Assembly (NCBI GenBank): GCA_015680685.1
Contig: MNCI01002989.1
Coordinates: 17,782 to 81,781, forward strand
Direction of reading: 5' to 3'
Source: Gnetum montanum
Taxonomy: Eukaryota > Streptophyta > Gnetopsida > Gnetales > Gnetaceae
Length of the DNA: 64,000 bases
Part shown: positions 45,080 to 55,184 of the stretch, piece by piece
Numbering within the stretch: position 1 is the stretch's first letter
Layout of the letters: every line of letters begins with the position of its first letter
Notes under the pieces: model-generated
Database searches by the model: none
Told to the model about the DNA's origin: nothing
The model's input: the letters and a program-made list of their open reading frames with translations, nothing else
Made by a program: the position numbers and the translations under genes

Positions 45080-46560
45080 TACTTAATTATTTGTTTCAAT
45101 ATGAATTAGTTTGATATTTCCTTTCTTTACTTATTTCTTTATAACATAGTACTTTATGTTAATATGTTTGGAATTTTTGTATAAACTATGTTCAATCAAG
45201 AGTTATATAACAATTATGTTATCAAATAAGAGTTTAATAGGAAGGTACACATAAAATGAAAGTCATGTTATAACCTTTTTGAACCAAAGGAGATGTTAAA
45301 TACATTCAACTGTTACATTGAATTTTGCCTTCCATGTTGATAAACTAACAAAATTTTGTTTTTTGATTTCCAGTAAAGCGTATTTTGTCCATAAAAGATT
45401 ATTACTCCTAAAGTTGAGTTTTTATTATTATCATCATCTTTCCAATCAACATCATATATGCATGAAATCTTTCATCTCCTTTAGTATATTTTAATCCATA
45501 ACTTTAAGTTTTTGTTACAAATCTGAACACATGAATAAGAATTTTAAGATGAGATTCTCTTGGTTTTTGCATGTAACATAACAGGAGAGAAGTAGCAAAT
45601 TCTAAATCAAGTCTTGTATGGTATAGAACTCTTAAAGATCCTAACATTATTTCATACACGGTTGCGTTAATAAGAGGTGTATGATCTTTATTTTCTATCT
45701 TGATGTTATAAGTAAGGAAGAATTTTTTGGCTTTCTCTAATAACATTATACTTTTCTAAAATGGATCTTATAAACTTAGATTGATGAATTTTGATTTTCT
45801 ACTTGTTTTACTTAACTTGAATGTCTAAGAAGTATTTCCATTCTCCTATATATTTAATTTTAAATTCATTTTTCAAATTAGATTTTAATTAATTTAGGAC
45901 ATTTTTAGTTGTGGCAATAAAGGCTATATCTTCCACATAAAGAGAGATGACAATGAAATTATCTCTATCATGTTGGTAATATAGAGTTAGTTCAAACATG
46001 CATGAGAAGTAGTTTTTCTTTATGAGAAAGTCATTGATTCTATGAAACAATGCTCTATGTGCTTATTTAAATCCATATAGTACTTTTTTAAGTTTACAAA
46101 CATTATCTTCCATACCTTCAAGTTATAAAATTTATATTTCTTCATTAATGGGTTTAGTTCAAAATATTAACATTAATTTTATGTAGCTTTAAATCATAAT
46201 GAGTGACAATATATAGGATGAGATTGATTGTTTCAGATCTAGCTACTAGAGTGATAATTTCATCCTAGTAAATGTGCATCTTTTATTGGAAGCCTCTTGA
46301 AACAAGTCTTGTTGTATGATTGGTAACTTCTCCTTTCTCATTAAATTTATTTTCTAAAGCCATTTGTAATTGATGAATTTCTTATCTTTTGGTTTGTTAA
46401 TAAGTTTCCATTTGGTATTCTTCATGATTACCTCATATTCTTTCTCCATAGCTTGTTTTCACAGTTTGGATGTTGAACCTCTATGACATTTGAAGGTTCT
46501 TGAGTAAGTGTTGAATATGCCATGTTTTTTATGACATTGGATCATTTTAAAGTTGATATC
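45080..46560 (-). pseudogene. RT and RNase H of copia Element 8
   Basis: The open part at 45504-45746 contains TVYEIMLGSLRVLYHTRLDL and YMQKPRESHLKILIHVFRFV, the C-terminal RT region of copia. To the right are TKWKLINKPKDKKFINYKW and SLYVEDIAFIATT, where the catalytic YVDD reads YVED. To the left, QNFVSLSTWKAKFNV corresponds to the copia RNase H motif normally read as KKQxxVALSTxEAE. Stops and frameshifts are abundant. Confidence 0.75.
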
Positions 46561-46579
46561 CACCATTTGTGTTGAAGGA

Positions 46580-46822
46580 TGTTCTTTTTAAATAATTGAT
46601 CTAGGATTAATCTGATGTTCTAATTTCTAATGATTTTGTTAAAAATCAATAATTTCAAATTTATCTCCATGAAATAAGACATCTCTTGAGATGTACAATT
46701 TATGTTATATTAAGTCATAACATGTGTATCCACTTGTTTTTGAACCATAGCCAAGAAAAACATATTTTTTACCTTTGTCATCAAGCTTCTAGATAAATTG
46801 TTAGGGAGTCTCACATAATAGT
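46580..46822 (-). pseudogene. Integrase C-terminal part of Element 8
   Basis: The minus strand reads GKKYVFLGYGSKTSGYTCYD and KLYISRDVLFHGDKFEI, the block that follows the copia integrase core. It is separated from the rest of the integrase (52633 onward) by Element 6. Confidence 0.75.
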
Positions 46823-47686
46823 TGATGAAGCACTAAACAGTCGATGCATCGACTAGGCCACGTATACGTGGCCGCATCGACGCGGCCCTGTCGACGCATC
46901 CCTCCATGCATCAACGTGGCCCCATTTACGCAGAGCCTGTTTTAGCCTATAAATAAGTGGGCCTCCACCACCCTTAGGTATCTTTCTAGTAGTTGTAGCA
47001 AAGCCCTTGCAGTTTGTTTCTATAGGAGTTAGACTATTTTCCCAAGTGCATGCCCGTAGTGTGATGCTTGTAATTGTATGACACCTTTATTTGAGTGTGA
47101 TGTACTTGGACATGCACATGACCGGAAATAAAGATCAAGATTACTTCATCATTGCAACATTCACTTAGTTTTAATTGTTTAATTGTTATTTTTTTTATTG
47201 TTTTCTTAGTTAATATTTCTTTACCATCATTTACTATTCTTGTTGTTAAATGCGGAATGAGTATGACTTAATCACGAGCATTTAAGGTGTGACTACTTGG
47301 TGACCCAATAGCGTACCTAGGATCTACACTTGGTAATCTCAGTAGTAGTCGTGCACAAGGTCCAAGATGTGTACGGATGATTAAGGAACAAATGTTCATC
47401 ACACTTAGGCTAGCTTAGACTTCATTTCCTATTGCTTATTAGTTTAATTAAGATTATTTTCCATTGTCTCTAGGAGTAGCACTAGTTTAGGATCACATCA
47501 TACACCTCACTCTGGACTAAACCATATGTGATAAAGCAAATACTAGTCCAGCTAAGAAGAAAATGAATTGCGATCAACGTGTAACTATCTAGATACAACA
47601 ACTAGCCTGTCCACGGAGTTCAATCGGATCATGCGTGAACGTCGTATTCGTATGGTTGAGTGTAGGGGTACCTTGCCACTCATCAT
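46823..47686 (+). repeat. Element 6 5' LTR
   Basis: Starts TGATGAAGCAC and ends CCACTCATCA. U3 is short: inverted copies of GATGCATCGAC/GTCGACGCATC and ACGTATACGT occupy roughly 46841-46915, followed by TATAAATA at 46948-46955. AATAAA occurs near 47127. The 3' end, from about 47600, shares GTATGGTTGAGTGTAGGGGT with the LTRs of Elements 3 and 7. Confidence 0.9.
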
Positions 47687-47706
47687 TAGCACCGTTGCCG
47701 GTGATG
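47687..47706 (+). other. Primer-binding site of Element 6 (tRNA-Asp type)
   Basis: Reads TTAGCACCGTTGCCGGTGAT directly after the 5' LTR. It differs from the TGGCGCCGTTGCCGGGGA type at a few positions. Confidence 0.7.
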
Positions 47707-47822
47707 GTGCTAGTTATTTCGATTAGTTATATCATACAAGATTGCTGTAAAAAGTATTAATGATATATCCTTTAGAAAAAAATTTAAATTAAATTCAATT
47801 AAGTCACACACAGTTCACAACA

Positions 47823-49893
47823 ATGTCTCTCTCACAAGACCATGACAATGCAACAACTAGTAGGGCAACTCATTGGAGAACCAACAAATTATATGATAAT
47901 GAAGATGAAGTTTGGAGTACCCAATTTGATGTAGGGGTATCCTATGAGCATCAATGCAAACAACATCGTCCCAACTCATAATTGAATAACATACCTAGTG
48001 ACGATGAACCCCTACTGGCCACTACAAGATTAACGGAAATATAAGAGGCTATTCAAATACCCCGCAGGCATCGTAAGGAAAGCCGCCTACCCAGCTTAAC
48101 TTAAACAACTTTCCTAAGTTTTCAAGAGGTTATGATTTAGATCCCCAACATCATCTACAAGCCTTCCATGATGCCTGTGCATGGAATGACATTGATAATG
48201 GATGGAAAAAACTTAAGCTCTTTCCTTTGACACTCGTTGACCAAGCAAAAGTATGGTATAGGTCATTAAAACCAAAGTCAATTTGATGTTGGTCGACAAT
48301 GGTAGAACCCTTCAATGAAAGATATCAAACCTATGCGAAAGTGTCAGCCTTAAGAAGACAAATCCAAGAATGGAAACAAGTGCAACATGAACTCTTGGAC
48401 ATGGCCTTAGAAAGATATTATGCACTATTAAACAACTGCCCAGGCCATGGGTTCTCCGAGGAAAGGCTAATGTGCCATGTCATACATGGGCTTCGTAATG
48501 AAACAAGGGAGATCCTAGGAATGTACGCCTGAGGTCAACTATATGAGCTACGAACCCATCAATTCCAAGAGCTTATTAAGCGGGTAGCAAAAGAAGAAGG
48601 AGAAATAGCCAAATGGGATAATGTTGAAAGTTCTCAACAGGACCAGAATCTCAACTTAACAAGGGTCCATGATCATGAAAAGGAGAAATCCACTCACTTC
48701 AAGGAGGTGGAATCATCTTTGCCAATCCTACAATCACTAGATGAAATTGAGGTAAAGATCAATAAGATGACTGACTGGGTACATGAGAGGTGTGGAGAAT
48801 ATGCCAACATTATTAGAGGAAGAACTATGCCAAATTGAGAAACAGGACAGGACACCACGCATCAAAAGAAAGGATAGCAGATAATAAGAATAAGAACTCA
48901 ACTACCAATTTCACATATCAATGTAACGCCTATCTGTACAATCACCCCAAAGGCCAATGTCCAGTTTTTTCACATTTACATGAGCATTGGGGAGGAATGT
49001 TACATCCAAATTTCATACAGAAATATCAGGTTCAACCATAGTGGCAGAAACCTTATTTGTGGGGGAGGCCACTGCCAACTAGACCATAGCCTTCGTATGT
49101 CCCAACATCAAATGCTTATTATGTTCAACACCCTATTTCTCCAATGGGATCAACATCCTCTACCTCACCTCATTGTTATCATTCTCCCAAGTACTATCCA
49201 ACCATGTCCTCTCCAACAAAATCACCACCTCATGTGCCTTACACTTCTCCTCAACCTCAATATTCTCATACTTCATCCTCTTCTACATTGCCACCAGTTG
49301 TGCCAAAAGGATTTGCACCACAGCACCAACGCATGAACGTTGATTGTGCTGCTATTGTCAATAGTAGTGGGAACCCTCCACAACATCAAAAATTTCCTTT
49401 CTTTAGGCAAGACTGTAGAAAGAGACAGCATAGTTTCGAAACCACTGCATCCTCCAACTTAGCACAAGTTCAATGCTGTGATGCATCTGCCTCCTCAAAC
49501 TCAACGTCTCCTGTTACTCTATCTAGGCCAACAATCAACACTCCAACAACCATGGGGCCCAATGAAAATTGCCACATGGGGAGACATGTTGATCCTTGCA
49601 TACCATTGTACAGTCACAAGTACCATAGTGGGTCAACTCATAAAGTAACCACATCTTATAACTTGCCCCACTATGTCAACTCTAATCAAGTGTGTGAACC
49701 CCAATGGGGTAAGTATGACCAGGTCCCAATATTTTCAACATGCAAGGATCCCCACCTTCCATTTATTAATTCTAGCCATGCTCAACCATTTAGTTATGGG
49801 GGGTATCCTCCATTCCAACAACACAGAATTAATAAATGTTTTTCTATTTCTTTAATTTTTCAAATTTTTGTTTTCCTGTTTTTCACCTTTTAA
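47823..49893 (+). pseudogene. gag and Pro/Ser-rich linker of Element 6
   Basis: ATG 47823 opens MSLSQDHDNATTSRATHW. After stops and a frameshift the core reads FSRGYDLDPQHHLQAFHDA, LVDQAKVWYRSLKPKS and FNERYQTYAKVSALRRQIQ (open 48299-48532). The knuckle region near 48925-48965 reads CNAYLYNHPKGQCP, with the second Cys replaced by Tyr. The longest ORF of the window (49144-49893, 249 codons) is the Pro/Ser/His-rich linker (SPTKSPPHVPYTSPQPQ). It contains FPFFRQDCRK, aligned with RPFFRTNN before the protease of Element 3, so protease is lost just after this point. Confidence 0.7.
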
Positions 49894-51158
49894 TTTATTG
49901 TTTTATCTTTTTATCTTTTTATGAGTAATCTCATCCATGAATAAAACACTCATGTGACTCATTGGTTGAGGTGTTATTCTATGTTATCAAGTCTCAGGTG
50001 ACTAATTATTTGAACAGCGAGCCCATCACATCCACCCAACCATTCTATTAATAAGAACTATTCTAGGTACGATGATATTTTTGACATCATTAAAACTTAA
50101 AGTAATTTTGTGCTCATTATGCCTAGAGCGAAGAAGGATGGACTAAGAGGGAATGGCAAGGGTGCGACATCAAGGGAACTTGTGGATTCTCTTTGGTGAC
50201 ATTTGTAGGTGCTATCATGCAGTTTGGTTGTACTAAGATCCTTGTAGATCTAACAGAAAATGGGAGTAAGAGTATTAAACGCACCCAATAGAGAACCTAA
50301 CGCTATTCTAGGGGGTCCCACTGGAAATACATGCATCCATGCTTGAAGGTAGGTGGCTTCTCTGGATTAAGTACTTTAAAAAACAATGAAGAGTGTGCCA
50401 AAGCGGCCAAACAAAAAGTATGCTGCAAAGAAATTCCAAGTCACTCCTCCCTTGCACAAAACGCCAAGTGATTGTATGCCTTGTTGTCATGGTGCTCTTA
50501 TGGTTGTCCATCATTGGATAAAAAAATGCGATGTCACTGATTGGAGGAATGGGCTTGGTCTTGATTTTGGAGCGATGGGCTAATGACACATTAATCATGC
50601 CCTACACTCAAGATTCATTGTGCCCTGAGTCAGTTACCTCACGTCCTAATCTCTACAATCCTGTCTTCGATTCATCCCATCTCATTGTTCATGTATTTGT
50701 GACTCATGTCTTGTGTAGCATTGAATTCATACCTCATCATGATGGTATCTACATGTGTGTGTTTGTTGCATCGATATAGATTACATTTAACCCTTCTAGT
50801 GCCTACGGACATTTTAAGGTGTGGTTTCACAAGGGCAATATAGGTTGGAACCTACTTTGGGGAGGACCCACTTGTGTGACTTTTGTAATTTATACTTGTT
50901 GCACACCACTACATCATTTTATACCCTCCAAGTACTTCATTGCCAAATCTATTCCTTTCTTTGTTATCATTTTATCAAAAATTTCTCAAAACCAAGTTTG
51001 ACATTAAACTTTTAGGGCAACTTCCTTGAAAAATTTCTAACTCTAAAATCACACTAAGTAAAGAATTCAACATTTATTAAAGGCAATGAGTAAGGTATGA
51101 AATCATTGAAGTGTTTTTTCAATAACCTTACTAACAATTGATCTTTGTGTGATTATAG
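49894..51158 (+). other. Non-coding middle of Element 6 and ORF2 leader
   Basis: No pol domain could be found. The block CTGGAAATACATGCATCC to about 50360 resembles the untranslated block near 58690 of Element 7. The final bases before ORF2 read TTGTGTGATTATAG, a good intron acceptor, ending at 51158. An intron-spliced ORF2 message is possible but not shown. Confidence 0.5.
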
Positions 51159-51660
51159 ATGGCCCCTAAAAGAAGACAACAAGGAGGACCTTCTCAAGGT
51201 GCAACCGAATGACCTGGGGGAGGTAGAGCCAAGGACCTCTCATGCAAAACATGCAAAGCAGAAGGCACAATCATTCAGCATCCATCATGGAACTCCTATT
51301 ACTACATAATCTATCCAAGCAAAAGGAGGATAGGTTCGGGCCCGAGCCTATGAAGAGGAATGACGACTAGTTGTGGTATGCATGTCAAGGCCAATCAAGT
51401 GTTCCCGTAGTTGCCGTGCCCATGGGAAATGCCGACTCCATCAAACATTAGAACATTACCATGGATGGCTCATAATCCTTGGATAGAAGAGGAGAAACGC
51501 CAGGTGCTTCTTGAATGCTATGAATCTTAGAAGCCTGATGCACAAGACAAGGGAAGAGACCCATGGAGGAACCACCACCACCAAGAACCACATGAGTTCC
51601 GATAAATTCTATCATTTTGTGTCTATGTCCCAATTTTGTCATATCCACTGCAGCATGAAT
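51159..51660 (+). pseudogene. ORF2 remnant of Element 6
   Basis: ATG 51159 opens MAPKRRQQGGPSQGATE, then a stop. The start matches MAPRSKCL of Element 1 ORF2 (ATG 4463), and the upstream ATCTTTGTGTGATTATAG resembles GTCTTATTGTGATTACAA there. Only about 500 bases remain, against 2.9 kb in Element 1, so most of ORF2 is deleted. The polypurine tract TCATGGGGGTA follows at 51758-51768. Confidence 0.5.
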
Positions 51661-51768
51661 AAATTTCTAGTTAGTCAATAATCCCATACCTATCCACTGT
51701 GTATTCAATTGAGCTTGTTCCTCACTTTCTTTGACTCGAGGACAAGTTGTTATTCAGTCATGGGGGTA

Positions 51769-52632
51769 TGATGAAGCACTAAATAGTCGATGCATCGACT
51801 AGGCCATGTATATGGGGCCCTGTATATGCGGCCCTGTCGATGCATCCCTCCATGCATCGACGTGGCCCCATTTACGCAGAGCCTGTTTTAGCCTATAAAT
51901 AAGTTGGCCTTCACCACACTTAGGTATCTTTCTAGTAGTTGTAGTGAAACCCTTACAGTTTGTTTCCGTAGGAGTTAGACTATTTTCCCAAGTGCATGCC
52001 CACAATGTGATGTTTGTAATTGTACGACACCTTTATTCGAGTGTGACGTACTTGGACGCGCACTTGACCGGAAATAAAGATCAAGATTAATTCATCATTG
52101 CAACATTCACTTAGTTTTAATTGTTTAATTGTTATTGTTATTTATTGTTTTCTTAGTTAATATTTCTTTACCATCATTTACTATTCCTATTGTTAAATGC
52201 GGAATGAGTACGACTTAATCATGAGCATTTAAGTGTGACTACTTGGTAACCCAGTAGCGTACCTAGGATCTATGCTTGGTAATCCCAGTAGTAGTCATGC
52301 ACAAGGTCTAAGATGTGTATGGATGATTAAGGAATGGATGCTCATCGCACTTAGGCTAGCTTAGACTTCATTTCCTATTGCTTATTAGTTTAATTAAGAT
52401 TATTTTCCACTATCTCTAGGAGTAGCACTAGTTTAGGATCACATCATATGCCTCACTCTGGACTAAACCATATGTGACAAAGCAAATACTAGTCCAAGTG
52501 GGAAGACAATGAACTGCGATCAACGTGTAACTATCTAGATACGACAACTAGCCTGTCCACGGAGTTCGGCTGGATCATGCGTGAACACTCGTATTCGTAT
52601 GGTTGAGTGTAGGGGTACCTCACCACTCATCA
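51769..52632 (+). repeat. Element 6 3' LTR
   Basis: 864 bp, same length as the 5' LTR. TATAAATA lies at 51894-51901. By eye about 30 differences occur in the first 340 aligned bases, roughly three quarters of them transitions and many at CpG sites. They are concentrated in U3 and the first part of R. Confidence 0.9.
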
Positions 52633-53420
52633 ATAGTAATGTCCAAATGTTTTCTCATATGAAATATTTTTTATTTTGCTGTAGGAGAGTTCATATGGGG
52701 ATTTGTTTTTGTTTCTATTATCAACAGTTCTATAGACGATGTATGTAGTCATTGTTGCTATCATAGTTTAGTATCTATTAGTTAGACTTGCATTTTTAAT
52801 AAGAGTTCTTACGATGTCTTAAATAGTTATATTCTTCCTTTTAGCTATGTCATTTCATTGAGGGTTGTATCCACATGTGGTTTGATGATATATGTTCTTA
52901 TTATTATAGGAATTTTCCAAATTATTATTTATAAATTCTACTCCTTTATTTGTCCTAATTCCTTTAAAAAATTCTTCCATGGTATTTTACATTAGATTAT
53001 AGAAGTTCTCAAATTTGTTGAAAGCTTCGTTCTTGATCTTTACATTGTAGATTCATATATAGCTTATGTGATTATCAATTGTTAGAAGAAATTAGTTTTC
53101 ACTTGCAATTGATAGACTAGGAATATGTCCAATAATGTCCACATGAAGAGGCTCTAAATGCCTATTTCTTTTTTGTATTTAAATGTTATGATGGATATTT
53201 TTTTTTTCTTATATGCATTTCTTGCATTTATCCCTGAAAATCTTCTTGATCTTTGATCCTATTTTTTATTAAGTATTATCTCTTTTTCAATGTAATAGCA
53301 AGATCTGTGACATAGGCTTTTGTGCTAAAGTTTAGCTTGATCTTCATCTTCAATGGATTTAAATTAATATTTCAATGTTATCTAGGACTTAATGTCTTCC
53401 AATCTTTCCTTTTATTTAAC
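52633..53420 (-). pseudogene. Integrase core of copia Element 8
   Basis: The minus strand reads RHLEPLHVDIIGHIPSLS, FKGIRTNKGVEFINN, QTTCGYNPQ and later SYEKTFGHYY at the junction with Element 6. These correspond to the copia integrase blocks LxxxHxDxxGP, DxGxEF, YTPQxNGxxER and LRVFGC. The sequence continues across Element 6 at 46822 once one ATAGT copy is discounted. Confidence 0.7.
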
Positions 53421-54160
53421 ATTTAAGCTTTCTTTAATTCTACAAAAATTTATGCTTTATGAGTTGTTATCAATAGGGTTTTCTTTACAATCAAAGTAAT
53501 TATAGTCAAATTAGTATATTTTATTATTGTATATTTTGATTCCACTTCTCCTCCAATTAACTTATTATAATGCATAGGTTTGTTGTCACATAAATGCCAT
53601 TTGATGAAGCAGCTTTTCAAGATGATGATTGAGATAGCATTGGGCAAATTAATTTTTACTTGAGATTGGAAGATAATCTACTAGCATACTATGAATGAAT
53701 CATGAATGTTGTAGAAAGGAAAATGAATAGAAAATGTTTTAAGATGTCATAAGTGTCCATACTTTCAAGATAGAAAATCAAGGGTATCAATTATGGAATT
53801 TATGAAAGTTTAATAACAAGCCAAAGGTTGTAATATCTGAAGTTCACTTGTGTAAACTTTATGAGACTCCATAGTGGAATTTAGGTCTGCATTATCAAAT
53901 TTGTGGAATGTAGAGAGTATTTTATTCTCTACAAGATGGTTCTACACAAGCATGTCAAAAGTTTGATAATATTATAACATATTGAAGATGCTACAGCCTT
54001 CAAGCAGCAGGGAAAATGTTAAAAGGTTTTCCTATTCAAGATTGTTCACAGTTAGCAGGTTTCTTAGACGGTAATAATAGCTGAGAAAGAGAGGCCAAAC
54101 TAATGTACTTTGAGAAAAAAATAATCCATACAAAAATAAAAGTATTCAAGGCTGTAGCAT
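53421..54160. other. Unassigned AT-rich sequence
   Basis: No gene or repeat was recognised. It could contain decayed gag or 5' LTR of Element 8, but nothing is readable. Confidence 0.4.
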
Positions 54161-54553
54161 CCGATTGAAACGGTACACAGTTCCTGCAACTCGGTACAGA
54201 AAAAGCTCTATAAAACTAAACTAGTATTCTGTGCCAATCCCTAGAACGATAAACAAGATGGAATAACACCGATGAAATGGCTGTGAACCGCGCAAGGAGA
54301 GCCGGAACCAGAAAGAAAAAAGAAGGGAAATTCGAGATAAGCACTCATCTTAGAACAACAAATATATATATATAATAATGAACAGCAAAAACCACTGCAA
54401 CGAATCTTTGTTATAGATTTATTTGGGGTATTTTGAATGGCAACTAAACCCTGACTTCGGTTTGGAGGGTCACTGCTATCAAGGCAATAACGGAATTGCT
54501 CCTGAAAGCGACAATGATAGAAACCTTTGTCCAACCAAGTGTGCTCATAGGCA

Positions 54554-54700
54554 TCAAAACCGCAGCAGAGCAGCTAGTTTGTGTTTTCTCTTTGTCAATG
54601 CATGCCAGATCAGAGATTTCAGAGCACGAGCACGAGTTGTTGTAGCCGCGGCTTTCTCCTTGAATGACATCCAAGACGCAACTGTGTATGGCATGAACAT
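54554..54700 (-). CDS. Hypothetical 48-residue basic protein
   Basis: ATG 54700 to TGA 54554-54556. It is Ala-, Arg- and Lys-rich, and its second half (ALKSLIWHALTKRKHKLAAL) could form an amphipathic basic helix; it ends LLRF. The frame stays open about 20 codons upstream of the ATG to a TGA. A second in-frame ATG (54694) is two codons on. I recognise no family. Supporting points are the GC-rich context and the absence of transposon similarity; against it are the short length and unknown conservation. Overlapping plus-strand frames are also open, so coding is not certain. Confidence 0.3.
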   Translation of the reverse strand: MFMPYTVASWMSFKEKAAATTTRARALKSLIWHALTKRKHKLAALLRF

Positions 54701-54755
54701 TGTCAATGCCAGATCAGATATTCCAGAGCGCGAGTTGTCATAGCTGCAACGCGGC
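54592..54755. repeat. Partial tandem duplication, about 108-bp period
   Basis: Two copies of TTGTCAATG, GCCAGATCAGA, CAGAGC and CGAGTTGT followed by CGCGGC occur at 54592-54652 and 54700-54755. The second is shortened by a few bases. The duplication overlaps the 48-codon ORF and its upstream region. Confidence 0.7.
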
Positions 54756-55184
54756 AGTCTACAAAACCTTCATTTCTATGTTTGAGACAGGCAAACGGAT
54801 GAAAAGACAAAAACAGTGCTGGCCACAACCCCGAATATTGAATGGCCGCGGCAGGCAAAAGTGCAGGCGTGAGACCCCAACGGCGGAGGAGCCAAGAACA
54901 TGGAGCTCACTCACCATGCGTCAGTGTGCATGCAGACAAGTAAATTGTGGAGGTTGTGGCCTGCAGTTGCAGTTCCAATGGTAAGGTGCGGAGGCGCATA
55001 CGCGGATGAAAACAAACCGGAGCAATACGCATGTTTGTTGTGGATATTGGGGGTTGCAGCCGATGTCGTGTTTCCCAATCTTTTTGGCCCAATTATATTT
55101 TGAAACGGTTCTTTTATTTTTAATCCCTGACCTACCCTTGCTATATGGAGAATATTTAATTTTTATTTTAAGGAAAAACCTCCA

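Larger units (their letters stand above)
46823..52632 (+). mobile_element. Element 6: gag-only Athila-type derivative inserted in a copia integrase
   Basis: A 5.8-kb plus-strand element with two 864-bp LTRs (46823-47686 and 51769-52632) and a perfect target duplication ATAGT (46818-46822 and 52633-52637). It carries a primer site, gag, a Pro/Ser-rich linker and the beginning of ORF2. No protease, RT, RNase H or integrase is present. Equal LTR lengths and exact ends make it the best-preserved element structurally, though gag has several stops. Confidence 0.9.
44650..53420 (-). mobile_element. Element 8: Ty1/copia retrotransposon, split by Element 6
   Basis: Minus-strand order from the right: integrase (52633-53420, continuing at 46580-46822), RT (45504-46560) and RNase H (45080-45500). 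Integrase before RT marks Ty1/copia. A possible 3' LTR start, TGTGTAAAG, is near 44947 with purine-rich AGAGAAGGGA about 14 bases upstream, and a TATA match (TATAAATG) lies near 44720. gag and the 5' LTR were not recognised to the right of 53420. All frames are broken. Confidence 0.7.
54161..55090 (-). other. Low-copy, GC-richer island (possible host gene fragment)
   Basis: Composition changes sharply at about 54160 and again near 55090: GC is visibly higher, CpG is present (GCCGCGGC, GGCCGCGGC), and nothing resembles the transposons. It contains a 48-codon minus-strand ORF, a partial tandem duplication (54592-54755) and a short (AT)n at about 54362-54374. On the minus strand a TTGGGCC word (near 55082-55088) resembles plant promoter site II. 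It may be the surviving part of a host gene next to an LTR at 55185. Confidence 0.45.

Noticed and set aside
49144-49893. Longest ORF (249 codons) as a possible host Pro-rich protein
   Set aside because: It lies inside Element 6 right after gag and aligns with the Pro-rich linker before protease in Element 3, including the PFFR block.
54423-54743. Plus-strand 106-codon ORF in the GC-rich island
   Set aside because: It spans the partial duplication and has no recognisable features; the minus-strand frame has a more protein-like composition. Either could still be non-coding.
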